This document shows positions 1 through 9,564 of a stretch of DNA of 64,000 nt, piece after piece. Position 1 is the first letter of the stretch; the number at the start of each line of letters is the position of its first letter. The position numbers and the translations under genes are program-made. The notes under the pieces are model-generated. The model ran no database searches. It was not told the origin of the DNA and saw nothing but the letters and a program-made list of their open reading frames with translations. The stretch covers positions 195,868 to 259,867 of the forward strand of contig JBASDX010000005.1 of assembly GCA_049652385.1 (NCBI GenBank), read 5' to 3'. The DNA comes from DMER64 sp049652385. GTDB taxonomy: Bacteria > Bacteroidota > Bacteroidia > Bacteroidales > UBA932.

Positions 1-1059
1 ACCTCACAAGGCGGTACGCATTTGTCGGTTTTCAGAGAGGCCGTGGCAAAAACCATCAAAGATTTCCTGAAAAGAGACTTCGAATTGTCCGATATACGCC
101 AATCGATAGTCGGTGCCATCAGCATCCGTCTTATAGAGCCCAAATTTGCCAACCAGACAAAAACCATACTGGATTCCAGGGAAATAGCACCGGGCGGCCC
201 TACGGTTCGCAGTTTTATTTCCGATTTTGTCAAAGAGCAATTGGACAACTACCTGCATAAAAACCCGGCCACGGCCGATATCCTGCTTAAAAAAATCATA
301 GAAAACGAAAAAGAGCGGAAAGCCGTAAGCGTGGTACGGAGAAAATCCAGGGAAACGGCTAAAAAAATAAATCTCCACAACAAGAAGCTGCGGGATTGCC
401 GTATCCACTTTACCGATAAAAGCTCCCTGGCAGAAAAAAGCACCCTGTTCATAACGGAGGGCGATTCGGCCAGCGGGTCTATCACAAAAAGCAGGGACCC
501 CAACGTACAGGCCGTATTCAGCTTACGGGGCAAACCGGAAAACACCTACGGTCTGAACAAACAGGTCATCTACACCAACGAGGAATTCAACCTGCTGCAA
601 GCAGCCCTCAACATAGAAGAAGACCTGGACAACTTGCGGTACAACAACATAGTCATTGCCACCGATGCTGACCCCGACGGTATGCATATCAGGATGTTGC
701 TGCTCAGTTTCTTCCTGCAGTTCTTTCCGGAACTGGTCCGTCACGGACACGTGTACATTCTGCAGACGCCCCTTTTCAGGGTAAGGAACAAAAAGGAAAC
801 GCATTACTGCTACTCGGAACAGGAGAAAGACAAATGGGTGAAGAAACTGGGACCCAATCCGGAGATTACACGTTTTAAAGGGTTGGGAGAAATATCACCG
901 GAAGAATTTAAAGAATTTATCGGAGAAAACATGCGTCTGGACAGAGTGCGGCTGGACAAAGACGACCGGCTGCCGGAATTACTCCGTTTCTATATGGGAG
1001 ACAACACCCCTCAAAGAAGGGAATTTATAGTAAATAACTTAAGAATGACAGGGATTTAG
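1..1059 (+). CDS. parE: DNA topoisomerase IV subunit B, C-terminal part (cut by window edge)
   Basis: The frame is open from base 1 and reads TSQGGTHLSVFREA, the GGTHL-FREA block of the GyrB/ParE transducer domain, so the N-terminal ATPase lies upstream of the window. The TOPRIM part is complete: EGDSASG (codons 153-159), SLRGKPENTYGL and TDADPDG (codons 221-227) supply the acidic metal-binding residues, and GLGEISPEEF marks the C-terminal end. Pairing with an 889-residue ParC-like A subunit 3 bp downstream, and SLRGKPENT in place of the gyrase PLRGKILNV, favour topoisomerase IV over gyrase. The B subunit hydrolyses ATP to drive strand passage and chromosome decatenation. Confidence 0.92.
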   Translation, partial: TSQGGTHLSVFREAVAKTIKDFLKRDFELSDIRQSIVGAISIRLIEPKFANQTKTILDSREIAPGGPTVRSFISDFVKEQLDNYLHKNPATADILLKKIIENEKERKAVSVVRRKSRETAKKINLHNKKLRDCRIHFTDKSSLAEKSTLFITEGDSASGSITKSRDPNVQAVFSLRGKPENTYGLNKQVIYTNEEFNLLQAALNIEEDLDNLRYNNIVIATDADPDGMHIRMLLLSFFLQFFPELVRHGHVYILQTPLFRVRNKKETHYCYSEQEKDKWVKKLGPNPEITRFKGLGEISPEEFKEFIGENMRLDRVRLDKDDRLPELLRFYMGDNTPQRREFIVNNLRMTGI

Positions 1060-1062
1060 GCC

Positions 1063-3732
1063 ATGATGAGCGAAGAGCAACTTAAGTATTTACGGATACT
1101 TGGAGAAGAGGGAGACAAGAAATACCGCCTGACCGGCATGTTCAAAGACTGGTTCCTGGAATACTCGTCCTACGTGATTCTGGAACGTGCCATACCCCAC
1201 ATCACAGACGGACTGAAACCGGTACAAAGAAGAATCCTGCATTCCATGAAACGGATGGAAGACGGACGGTACAACAAAGTGGCCAATATCATCGGGCACA
1301 CCATGCAGTTCCATCCCCACGGCGATGCCTCCATTGGTGATGCTTTGGTACAATTGGGACAAAAAGATCTGCTGATAGACACACAGGGCAACTGGGGCAA
1401 CGTCCTTACGGGTGACCCGGCTGCTGCACCCCGTTATATAGAAGCGCGACTGAGTGCCTTTGCTCAGGAAGTCGTCTTCAATCCCAAAACAACATTCTGG
1501 ATCCCTTCCTACGACGGCAGGAACAAAGAGCCGGAAGCCCTGCCCATTAAATTTCCACTGTTGCTGGCCCAGGGAGCAGAAGGTATTGCCGTGGGGCTTT
1601 CCACCAGAATCCTGCCCCACAACGTCAACGAATTGCTGGACGCTTCCATCGACTATCTGAACGGAAAAGATTTCACCCTGTATCCCGATTTCATAACAGG
1701 CGGTCTGATTGATTGCAGCAGCTACAACAGCGGTGTCAGCAAGGATGGCAGCCGTGTTAAGGTAAGGGCACGGATTACGAAACTGGACAAAAGGACGTTG
1801 GCCATAACGGAACTGCCATACGGCCAGACAACGGAAAGCCTTATCCGTTCCATCATTGCCGCCAACGATAAAGGACGCATCAAGGTGCGGAAAATTGACG
1901 ATAACACAGCCGAACAGGTAGAAATCCTGGTCCACCTGGCCGGGGACGTTTCACCCGATAAAACCATCGATGCCCTCTACGCCTTCACCCGATGCGAAGT
2001 GACGCTGTCGCCGGACGCCTGCGTTATTCTGGACGGCAAACCGTTTGTGCTTCCGGTAGAGGAGATGCTGCGGTACAACACAGACCGTACACGGAATCTG
2101 TTGAAAACAGAATTGGAAATACGCCTTGCCGAGCTGGAAGACAACTGGCATTTTTCATCGCTGGAGAAGATTTTCTTTGAAGAAAAGGTGTACAAAATAC
2201 TGGAAAATGACGCTCCATCGTGGGAAGCTCAATTGAAAGCCGTGGAAAAGGAAATGAAACGATTTCAGGACCGTTTGAGAAGGCCTGTCACTTTTGAGGA
2301 AATAGAAAAACTGGTGGAAAAACCGGTGCGCAAAATATCAAAATTCGATATCAAAAAAGCCGAAGAGCACATCAGAACGCTGGATAAAGAAATGAGCCGC
2401 ATACAAGACCATTTATCCCATCTGACGCGCTATACCATAGACTACTTCAAAGACCTGAAAAAGAAATACGGAAGCTTGTTCCCCAGAAGAACGGAAATTG
2501 CGGATTTTGAGACGATTGTGGCCTCTAAAGTCATTTTGGCCAACAGCAAGTTGTACGTGAACAAAGACTCCGGATTCGTAGGAACGGATCTGAAAAACGA
2601 CGAAGGCGCCGCATTCGTATGCGATTGCTCGCCGCTGGATGAAGTAATCGTCTTCCTGAAAGACGGCACGTATTCCATCCGTAAAGTAGAAGAAAAACAA
2701 TACGTGGGGAAAGATATCATCTATACGGGTATTATAAAGAAGAAAGACGAAAGGACCGTATACAATGCCGTGTACCGCGACGGAAAAAATGGAAAAATCT
2801 ACGTAAAACGCTTTGCTGTCAGCAGTTACACACGTGACAGGGATTATAACCTTACACAAGGAAAACCCGGCTCCCAGGTACTTTGGCTTACCGTCAATCC
2901 TAACGGAGAAGCAGAAACCATCAAAGTCTTTTTAAGGGCAAAACCGCGCTTGAAAAAACTCGTTTTTGAATTTTCATTCCTGGACATAGATATAAAAGGA
3001 CGCGACACGCGCGGAAACATCTTAAGCCAGCATCCGGTACAAAAAATCACCCTCCAGGAAAAAGGCGTAGCCACCATGGGTGGGCAAAAAATATGGTTTG
3101 ACGCAGATGTGCAACGGCTCAACCACGACGGGCGAGGCATCTATTTGGGTGAATTTACCGGTGATGACAACTTGTTGGCTGTCAACAAATCGGGTGTTTT
3201 CTTTACTACCAATTTTGATTTAAGCAACCGGTACCAGGAAGAAATCCTGCTCATTGAAAAACTAAACCGTGACAAAATCTTCACGGCCCTGTACTACGAT
3301 GCCGGGGCAGAAGCCTATTATATAAAACGTTTCCGTTTTGAAGCCTCTGAAAACGCACCGCAGCCTTTCATCAGCACCACACCGGGTTCACGGCTGGTAG
3401 CCCTGTCGCAAGACCGCCATCCGCGGGTTGAAGTATTCTTCGGTGGCAAGCACGCCAAACGGGAACCGCTTGTCATAGATGCTGTCGAATTCATAGGTGA
3501 TAAAAGTTTTAGGGCCAAAGGAAAAAGAATCACTACGTTACAGGTTGACACGTTATCGTTTACAGACCCCTTGCCTGTCCCTGCAGAGAATGACACCGAC
3601 GATGACCCGGGTTTTGAACTGGAAGGTCCCGTGGAAGAAAGACCAAAAACAACTGTTAAAGAACGGGAAAACATGGCGGAAGAAAAACATGCGGGATACG
3701 ATGAAGATGCCATTCAGATGACACTCCTGTAA
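1063..3732 (+). CDS. parC: DNA topoisomerase IV subunit A
   Basis: 889 residues. This is the breakage-reunion subunit that forms the transient phosphotyrosyl-DNA link during decatenation. The winged-helix active site is intact: QRRILHSMKRMEDG (residues 55-68), HPHGDASIGDALV (84-96) and PRYIEARLS with catalytic Tyr125. A long coiled coil around residues 370-470 and a beta-propeller-like C-terminal half follow. The last 60 residues are acidic and lack the GyrA-box. It starts 3 bp after parE, so the two are surely co-transcribed. The start is ATGATG; the first ATG is used here. Confidence 0.94.
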   Translation: MMSEEQLKYLRILGEEGDKKYRLTGMFKDWFLEYSSYVILERAIPHITDGLKPVQRRILHSMKRMEDGRYNKVANIIGHTMQFHPHGDASIGDALVQLGQKDLLIDTQGNWGNVLTGDPAAAPRYIEARLSAFAQEVVFNPKTTFWIPSYDGRNKEPEALPIKFPLLLAQGAEGIAVGLSTRILPHNVNELLDASIDYLNGKDFTLYPDFITGGLIDCSSYNSGVSKDGSRVKVRARITKLDKRTLAITELPYGQTTESLIRSIIAANDKGRIKVRKIDDNTAEQVEILVHLAGDVSPDKTIDALYAFTRCEVTLSPDACVILDGKPFVLPVEEMLRYNTDRTRNLLKTELEIRLAELEDNWHFSSLEKIFFEEKVYKILENDAPSWEAQLKAVEKEMKRFQDRLRRPVTFEEIEKLVEKPVRKISKFDIKKAEEHIRTLDKEMSRIQDHLSHLTRYTIDYFKDLKKKYGSLFPRRTEIADFETIVASKVILANSKLYVNKDSGFVGTDLKNDEGAAFVCDCSPLDEVIVFLKDGTYSIRKVEEKQYVGKDIIYTGIIKKKDERTVYNAVYRDGKNGKIYVKRFAVSSYTRDRDYNLTQGKPGSQVLWLTVNPNGEAETIKVFLRAKPRLKKLVFEFSFLDIDIKGRDTRGNILSQHPVQKITLQEKGVATMGGQKIWFDADVQRLNHDGRGIYLGEFTGDDNLLAVNKSGVFFTTNFDLSNRYQEEILLIEKLNRDKIFTALYYDAGAEAYYIKRFRFEASENAPQPFISTTPGSRLVALSQDRHPRVEVFFGGKHAKREPLVIDAVEFIGDKSFRAKGKRITTLQVDTLSFTDPLPVPAENDTDDDPGFELEGPVEERPKTTVKERENMAEEKHAGYDEDAIQMTLL

Positions 3733-3748
3733 CCGGTTGCCGGAACGC

Positions 3749-4207
3749 ATGGGACTGACTTTCTATATAGGATTCATGGCCTGCGGAAAAAGTACGCTGG
3801 GCAGGCAGCACGCCGCAGCTGCCAAAAAAGAATTTACAGATCTTGATACCGTTTTTATAGAAGAAACGGGAAAATCCCCGGCCGCCTATATCATGGAAAA
3901 CGGGGAACCGGCTTTCCGCCGGGCAGAGAAGCAGCTTCTGCATCAAGTGGTGGAGCGCTGGCAGTCGGCCGGAAAACCGGCCACCCTCATAGCTTGCGGC
4001 GGAGGAACGCCTTGCTTTTTTGACAACCTGGCGTTTATGAAAAAGCATGGCCGGGTTGTTTTCATTGATACCCCAACATCGGTGCTTTGGGAAAGAATAG
4101 GCCGGGAACCGGAAAAATGGCCTCTTGCCACAAGGTGCAACCTGCCCGAACTCTATAACAAAAGGAAAAAATGGTACCACCGGGCGCACGAGCGCCTGAT
4201 TCCTTAG
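3749..4207 (+). CDS. aroK: Shikimate kinase
   Basis: 152 residues from the ATG at 3749; a TTG at 3737 would add four residues that match nothing. It phosphorylates shikimate at the 3-hydroxyl with ATP in the chorismate pathway. Visible landmarks are the P-loop GFMACGKS (residues 8-15), DLDTVFIEETG (shikimate-binding Asp region), an FRRAE segment and IACGGGTPCF (GGG substrate motif). It starts 16 bp after parC and is probably the last gene of that transcript. Its stop overlaps the convergent recJ stop by 4 bp. aroE of the same pathway lies 4 kb downstream. Confidence 0.93.
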   Translation: MGLTFYIGFMACGKSTLGRQHAAAAKKEFTDLDTVFIEETGKSPAAYIMENGEPAFRRAEKQLLHQVVERWQSAGKPATLIACGGGTPCFFDNLAFMKKHGRVVFIDTPTSVLWERIGREPEKWPLATRCNLPELYNKRKKWYHRAHERLIP

Positions 4208-5937
4208 ACAATCACGTCGCGTACCTTAATATCTTTTATCCGTAACTGCAGATTGGCAATACCCCGGTAATAGTTTTCGGCTACAGAATAACATATATCC
4301 ACGGGATTTCCGTTATGCAGGTGTTCAAAATGTGTGCTTTGGTTGAACGCGATGCCTGAAATGGCTCTGTACGGTTCTTCTTCCTGAATCAATTCCAGTT
4401 TCAGATGACCCGCATCCGATCCTACCAAACGTCCGTTTCCGTTATCGTATACGTCTTCCGTAACAAATACAGGAGACTCGTTCCCTGGTCCAAAGGGCTG
4501 AAATTGTTTCAACAAACGGAAAAATTTGGGTGTAATCTGGCGGAACTCCAGGTACGTATCTATGTGGATCTGCGGAGTCAGCATGTCTTCGGTAATTTTT
4601 TCCGAGGCCCAGGCTTCAAACCGTTCTGAAAACTCTTGCAGGTGTTTTTCCTGCATGGTCAAACCGGCCGCATACATGTGACCGCCAAAGCTTTCCAGCA
4701 AATCGCCGCACCGCTCAATGGCTTCGTACAAATCAAACCCCGATATGCTGCGGGCCGAACCTGTGATGTAACCGTTTGATTCCGTCAACACAATAGTGGG
4801 ACGGTAGAACGTTTCCACCAGGCGCGAAGCCACGATGCCTACCACGCCTTTGTGCCATTCTTTATTGTATAACACAATCGATTTCTGCTGAGCCATTCCG
4901 TCCATTTCCTTGACCATAGCCAACGCTTCCTGTGTAATCTTTCTATCAATGTACTTGCGGTCATCGTTGTGGTCGTTGATGGTATGACCTATTTGTGAAG
5001 CATCATCGTCCGTGCGTGAAATTAACAGGTCCACGGCCATTCTGCCCGATTCCATACGCCCGGCCGCGTTGATCCTGGGACCAATTTTGAACACAATATC
5101 GTCCATCGTTATCTTGTGTTTCTCCAGTCCGGCCAGTTTGATGATGGAAAGCAGCCCTTTGCGGGGTGCCTCGTTCAATTGCTTGAGCCCGTAATGGGCC
5201 AGGATTCTGTTTTCACCCGTTATGGATACCAGATCGGCTGCAATGCTGACCACCAGCAAGTCTAAAAAAGGATACAATTCCGATAGCGGAATGTTTTTTC
5301 TTTGGCAATAGGCCTGCATAAATTTAAACCCTACTCCACAGCCGCTCAATTCGTCATACGGGTAATGGCAATCATTCCTTTTGGGGTTCAAAACGGCTAC
5401 TGCCCGAGGCAGCTCTCCGGCCGGCAGGTGGTGGTCGCAAATGATGAAGTCTATGCCTCTTTCCCGGGCGTAAGCTACTTTTTCAATGGCTTTGATACCG
5501 CAATCGAGTGCAATGATCAACGTACAGCCTTCGTTTACGGCATGGTCTATCCCCGCATAAGAAATACCGTAACCTTCTGTATACCTATCCGGGATGTAAT
5601 ACGAGACCATGGGCGTTTCTTTGCGCAAAAAAGAATAGACAAGGGCCACGGCCGTCGTTCCGTCCACGTCGTAATCCCCGTAAACCAATATTTTTTCGCT
5701 TTCTTTGATGGCCTTGTCCAGACGCCTTACGGCTTTGTCCATATCTTTCATAAGGAAGGGATCGTGCAAATCTTCCAGCTGCGGACGGAAAAAAGATTTG
5801 GCCTGGGATAAATTGGTGATGTTTCTTTGCACCAGCAGATTGGCCAAAGAGTGGTCTACGCCCAGCTCAGAAGCCAGATTCCTCACCATGGCCGGATTAC
5901 CCGGCTCTTTAACAATCCATCTTTTATCCAAAGCCAT
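4204..5937 (-). CDS. recJ: Single-stranded-DNA-specific exonuclease RecJ
   Basis: 577 residues, the normal family length. It is a 5'-3' single-strand exonuclease of the DHH superfamily, used in RecF-pathway recombination and mismatch or base-excision repair. Motifs are YGDYDVDG (residues 86-93), ALDCGIK, CDHH (167-170) and a later ESFGGHMYAAGLTM, the DHHA1 GGH motif. An OB-like C-terminal domain follows. It is divergent from lysS. A TACCTTTG -7 box on the minus strand ends only about 10 bp from the ATG, so the transcript should have almost no leader. Confidence 0.95.
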   Translation of the reverse strand: MALDKRWIVKEPGNPAMVRNLASELGVDHSLANLLVQRNITNLSQAKSFFRPQLEDLHDPFLMKDMDKAVRRLDKAIKESEKILVYGDYDVDGTTAVALVYSFLRKETPMVSYYIPDRYTEGYGISYAGIDHAVNEGCTLIIALDCGIKAIEKVAYARERGIDFIICDHHLPAGELPRAVAVLNPKRNDCHYPYDELSGCGVGFKFMQAYCQRKNIPLSELYPFLDLLVVSIAADLVSITGENRILAHYGLKQLNEAPRKGLLSIIKLAGLEKHKITMDDIVFKIGPRINAAGRMESGRMAVDLLISRTDDDASQIGHTINDHNDDRKYIDRKITQEALAMVKEMDGMAQQKSIVLYNKEWHKGVVGIVASRLVETFYRPTIVLTESNGYITGSARSISGFDLYEAIERCGDLLESFGGHMYAAGLTMQEKHLQEFSERFEAWASEKITEDMLTPQIHIDTYLEFRQITPKFFRLLKQFQPFGPGNESPVFVTEDVYDNGNGRLVGSDAGHLKLELIQEEEPYRAISGIAFNQSTHFEHLHNGNPVDICYSVAENYYRGIANLQLRIKDIKVRDVIV

Positions 5938-5947
5938 TTTAATCCTG

Positions 5948-5955
5948 CAAAGGTA
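5948..5955 (-). promoter_or_regulatory. recJ: -7 box TACCTTTG upstream of recJ
   Basis: On the minus strand the bases read TACCTTTG, an exact TAnnTTTG element, 10 bp before the recJ ATG. I see no clear TTTG at the -33 distance. Assignment is by consensus only. Confidence 0.5.
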
Positions 5956-5987
5956 ACTATTTTATCCTGACACGAGTAAAAAATGAT

Positions 5988-5995
5988 TACTTTTG
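5988..5995 (+). promoter_or_regulatory. lysS: -7 box TACTTTTG upstream of lysS
   Basis: Exact TAnnTTTG element 22 bp before the lysS ATG, in the 80-bp divergent recJ/lysS gap. No convincing -33 TTTG is visible. Confidence 0.55.
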
Positions 5996-6017
5996 CAGAT
6001 TAAGAAACTTCAAACAC

Positions 6018-7526
6018 ATGGAGCATACGCATTACAGTGAACAGGAACAAGTGCGTCGTAACGCCCTTAAAGAACTTATGGAGCTGGGTATAAATCCTTA
6101 TCCTGCCCACGCTTTTCCGGTAGATACTTCAGCCGCTCAAATCCTGGAAGGCTACGATCCGGAGAAAGGTAATTTCCAAAAAGTCACCCTGGCCGGCCGT
6201 ATCATGAGCCGCAGGATTATGGGAGCCGCCTCTTTTATGGTCTTACAGGACCATACAGGACGTATCCAGATATATGTGAAACGGGACGAAATCTGTCCGG
6301 AAGAAGATAAAACGCTGTACAACACGGTTTTTAAAAAACTCATGGACATTGGCGATATTGTTGGTGTAACCGGCTATGCCTTCATTACAAAAACAGGCGA
6401 AATTTCCGTACATGCCCAAGAACTTACCCTGTTGAGCAAGTCGCTCAGGGTCCTCCCCATCGTCAAGGAGAAAGAAGACCAGGTGTACGACGCCTTTACC
6501 GATCCGGAACAGCGCTATCGCATGCGTTACGTGGACCTTATCGTCAATCCGCATGTCCGCGAAACGTTTGTACAACGTACCCGGATGGTCAACGCCATGC
6601 GCGATTTTTTCAACAGCTTCGGGTATCTGGAAGTGGAAACCCCTATTTTACAACCCATTCCCGGCGGAGCTAATGCACGTCCTTTCAAAACGCACCACAA
6701 TGCACTCGATATTCCCCTCTACCTGAGGATTGCCAATGAATTGTACCTGAAAAAATTAATCGTGGGCGGCTATCCCGGAGTCTACGAATTTTCCAAAGAT
6801 TTCAGGAACGAAGGGATGGACCGTACCCACAATCCGGAATTTACCGTACTGGAAATCTACGTCGCATATAAAGATTATTTCTGGATGATGGACTTTGTGG
6901 AACAACTGGTAGAAAAAGTAGCTCTTACCCTGCACGGAACTACCAAAGTCCCCCTGGGCGACAAAATCATAGACTGGAAAAGACCGTACAGGCGTATTTC
7001 CATGATAGATGCCATCCAACAATATGCGGGCGTAGATGTGAGCGGTATGGATGAAGAGACCCTGCGGCAAACGTGTGCAACGCTCAAAGTCCCCACCACA
7101 CCGGCCATGGGTAAAGGAAAGCTGATAGATGCCCTGTTCGGAGCGTATTGTGAAAAACACCTTATCCAGCCCACTTTTATCACAGATTACCCCATTGCCA
7201 CCTCTCCCCTCACCAAAAAACACCGCGACAATCCGGAGCTGACAGAACGTTTTGAACTGTTTGTCAACGGAAAAGAGCTGGCCAATGCCTACTCGGAGTT
7301 GAATGATCCCATTGATCAGCTGGAGCGCTTCCGGGAGCAATTGAGGTTGAAAGAAAAAGGAGACGACGAAGCCATGTTCATTGACATGGACTTCATCAGG
7401 GCTTTGGAATTTGGCATGCCTCCTACCTCGGGCATGGGTATCGGCATAGACCGTCTGTGCATGCTCATGACCGATTCGTCCAGCATTCAGGATGTGCTTT
7501 TCTTCCCGCAGATGCGTCCCGAATAG
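6018..7526 (+). CDS. lysS: Lysyl-tRNA synthetase, class II
   Basis: 502 residues. It charges tRNA-Lys with lysine in the cytoplasm. The N-terminal OB-fold anticodon-binding domain spans about residues 55-150 (VTLAGRIMSRR then VGVTGYAF). The class II core has motif 2 FRNEGMDRTHNPEFT from residue 262 and motif 3 GMGIGIDRLCML from residue 472. Length matches the common bacterial form, with no C-terminal extension. It begins a plus-strand run with the methyltransferase and aroE. Confidence 0.97.
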   Translation: MEHTHYSEQEQVRRNALKELMELGINPYPAHAFPVDTSAAQILEGYDPEKGNFQKVTLAGRIMSRRIMGAASFMVLQDHTGRIQIYVKRDEICPEEDKTLYNTVFKKLMDIGDIVGVTGYAFITKTGEISVHAQELTLLSKSLRVLPIVKEKEDQVYDAFTDPEQRYRMRYVDLIVNPHVRETFVQRTRMVNAMRDFFNSFGYLEVETPILQPIPGGANARPFKTHHNALDIPLYLRIANELYLKKLIVGGYPGVYEFSKDFRNEGMDRTHNPEFTVLEIYVAYKDYFWMMDFVEQLVEKVALTLHGTTKVPLGDKIIDWKRPYRRISMIDAIQQYAGVDVSGMDEETLRQTCATLKVPTTPAMGKGKLIDALFGAYCEKHLIQPTFITDYPIATSPLTKKHRDNPELTERFELFVNGKELANAYSELNDPIDQLERFREQLRLKEKGDDEAMFIDMDFIRALEFGMPPTSGMGIGIDRLCMLMTDSSSIQDVLFFPQMRPE

Positions 7527-7544
7527 CGCCTCAACCACAAGGTA

Positions 7545-8333
7545 ATGATTACCTCGGCTCAAAATACAAAAATCAAACACCTGCGCCTACTTATGGAGAA
7601 GTCACGCTCGCGGCGCACCGAAGGTCTTTTTGTCATCGAAGGTCTCAGAGAATTGGAAGCAGCACTCCAAAGCGGTTTTTCCATGCATACACTGTTTCTC
7701 TGTCCCGAGATTTTTCGCAATGCGGAAAAAGCCTCGGCCCTTAAACAACAGGCACTGCAGACAGAAGAGGTTACGGCTGCCGTTTATGAAAAAACAGCCT
7801 ACCGCGGCACCACGGAGGGAGTACTGGCCCTTATGCACCGGAAGCTCTTGAGCGTAGACGCATTGCAGGTGCCGGAAGAGCCCTTGATCCTGGTATTGGA
7901 ATCTGTGGAAAAGCCGGGCAATCTGGGCGCTGTTTTACGCACGGCAGATGCCGCAGGCGTACATGCCGTATTTGTCTGTGACCCGCTTACCGACCTGTAC
8001 AATCCCAATATCATAAGGGCTTCTTTAGGTGCGGTTTTTACCGTTCCTACCCTTGCCTGCTCTTCTGAAGAGGCCTATGGATGGCTTTCGGCCAACAACG
8101 TACAATTGACAGCGGCTACGGTACAGGCACATACTCCCTATGACCGTTGCGATTACAAAAAAGCCACGGCTTTTGTGCTGGGTGCTGAAGATAAGGGGCT
8201 GGGCGATTTTTGGAGGGACAGGGCGCATTGTCAGGTCAAAATTCCCATGCGGGGCTTTATGGACTCCCTGAACGTATCGGTCACAGCAGCCGTCCTGGCG
8301 TTTGAAGCCCTGCGTCAGCGCAACACCCGGTGA
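7545..8333 (+). CDS. SpoU/TrmH-family RNA 2'-O-methyltransferase
   Basis: 262 residues. This is a SPOUT-class enzyme that transfers a methyl group from SAM to a ribose 2'-OH of rRNA or tRNA. A short N-terminal substrate-binding domain (about residues 10-90, with the RRTEGLFVIEGLRE pattern) precedes the knotted catalytic domain. Its motifs are EKPGNLGAVLRTADAAG (motif 1), NPNIIRASLGAVF (motif 2) and MDSLNVSVTAAVLAFE (motif 3). It starts 18 bp after lysS and 3 bp before aroE, so it is probably co-transcribed. The exact modified nucleotide cannot be read from sequence; an RlmB-like rRNA target is most likely. Confidence 0.88.
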   Translation: MITSAQNTKIKHLRLLMEKSRSRRTEGLFVIEGLRELEAALQSGFSMHTLFLCPEIFRNAEKASALKQQALQTEEVTAAVYEKTAYRGTTEGVLALMHRKLLSVDALQVPEEPLILVLESVEKPGNLGAVLRTADAAGVHAVFVCDPLTDLYNPNIIRASLGAVFTVPTLACSSEEAYGWLSANNVQLTAATVQAHTPYDRCDYKKATAFVLGAEDKGLGDFWRDRAHCQVKIPMRGFMDSLNVSVTAAVLAFEALRQRNTR

Positions 8334-8336
8334 CCT

Positions 8337-9077
8337 ATGGGACCGTTTGCCGTCATAGGATACCCCGTTTCTGACAGTATGAGTCCGGCGTTGTTCCGGG
8401 CCGCCTATCCCCAATTCCCGAAAGACACCTACAGGTATATTGAAACAACATGCTGTACCACAGCTCTGGAGCAGATGAAAGCACTGGGTATCCTGGCGGC
8501 CAACATAACCGCGCCCCTAAAAACAGACTGTATTACCTATGCTCAAACGGTATCCGCCAAGGTGCGACAAATAGGTGCTGCCAATTTGTTGGTACGTGAA
8601 AACGATACATGGTCAGCCATGAATACAGATGTATTTGGCGTGCTGGAAAGTTTCAGAGCAAACGGAATACAGTTGAAAGGGCAACACGCTCTGGTCATAG
8701 GTGCCGGAGGAGCCGGCCGGGCGGCTGCATGGGTCCTGGAAGCATCGGGAGCACGTGTGTACGTAGTCAACAGAACACTACACAAGACACATCTATATGC
8801 CCTGGAAGAAATTCCCCAATGGCTGCCGCGATGTGCTCTTGTGGTAAACACCGTTCCCGCAGCCCTGGACAACCGGTTGTTCCGTAACCTGACCGGATAC
8901 CACACCGTATTAGACGCCTCGTACAAAACGGCTCCGTTGCAAGAGGCTGCATTGCGTTCCAAAAGTCTTTATCTAAATGGATACCATTGGTTGTACCACC
9001 AGGGAGTAGTAAGTTTCCGTACCATGACGGGGCTGGAGCCGGACACAACGTCCATGCGCCGGTTGCTGGGTTTATAA
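8337..9077 (+). CDS. aroE: Shikimate dehydrogenase
   Basis: 246 residues. It is the NADPH-dependent reductase converting 3-dehydroshikimate to shikimate, the step before AroK. The N-terminal substrate domain has SDSMSPALF (binding serines 14 and 16) and NITAPLK with the expected catalytic Lys62, then GAAN (residues 80-83) and NTD with catalytic Asp98. The dinucleotide loop is GAGGAGRA (122-129). GAAN instead of the usual GAVN is a mild variation. It is shorter than the E. coli enzyme, as in many Bacteroidota. It lies 3 bp after the methyltransferase gene. Confidence 0.9.
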   Translation: MGPFAVIGYPVSDSMSPALFRAAYPQFPKDTYRYIETTCCTTALEQMKALGILAANITAPLKTDCITYAQTVSAKVRQIGAANLLVRENDTWSAMNTDVFGVLESFRANGIQLKGQHALVIGAGGAGRAAAWVLEASGARVYVVNRTLHKTHLYALEEIPQWLPRCALVVNTVPAALDNRLFRNLTGYHTVLDASYKTAPLQEAALRSKSLYLNGYHWLYHQGVVSFRTMTGLEPDTTSMRRLLGL

Positions 9078-9123
9078 AAAAGATTGTACCTTTACGGAAC
9101 AGATATTATTAAATACACAAGCT

Positions 9124-9564
9124 ATGTTAAATAAAGTAATGTTGATAGGCAATGTGGGGAAAGACCCTGAAGTAAGACACCTGGAAGGCGGAGCGTCCGT
9201 AGCCACCCTGACGCTGGCTACAAACGAGCGGTATAAAGACCGCAGTGGAGAAACGGTAGATAAAACAGAATGGCACAATGTAGTTTTGTGGCGCAACCTG
9301 GCCGACCTGGCGGAACGCTATATCCGTAAAGGAACCCAGATATACGTAGAAGGCAAGATTCGTACGCGCAGTTGGGAAGACCAATCGGGTCAAAAAAAAT
9401 ATACCACAGAAATAGTAGCTGACAACATACAGCTATTAGGCAGAAGAAGTGACAACGCTGCCACTTCTTCTTTACCTTATTCGCCGGGGACTGCCGAACC
9501 TGCCATAACGCCATCTCCTGCAAGTCCTGCTATGGATGACGATATAGAAGATTTGCCCTTCTAA
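9124..9564 (+). CDS. ssb: Single-stranded DNA-binding protein
   Basis: 146 residues. The OB-fold fills about residues 1-105 (MLNKVMLIGNVGKDPEVRHL at the start, then VEGKIRTRSWEDQSG). A short proline/serine linker ends in the acidic protein-interaction tip DDDIEDLPF. It binds single-stranded DNA and recruits replication and repair proteins through the tip. An imperfect -7 box, TACCTTTA, at 9087-9094 may drive it. The stop codon overlaps that of the convergent MFS gene. Confidence 0.96.
   Translation: MLNKVMLIGNVGKDPEVRHLEGGASVATLTLATNERYKDRSGETVDKTEWHNVVLWRNLADLAERYIRKGTQIYVEGKIRTRSWEDQSGQKKYTTEIVADNIQLLGRRSDNAATSSLPYSPGTAEPAITPSPASPAMDDDIEDLPF

Noticed and set aside
1090..1935. 281-codon open frame antisense to parC
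   Set aside because: It lies wholly inside the conserved ParC core, has low-complexity composition and no recognisable motif; a shadow of codon bias.
3737..3748. TTG start for aroK
   Set aside because: Adds four residues with no match; the ATG at 3749 gives the standard N-terminus.
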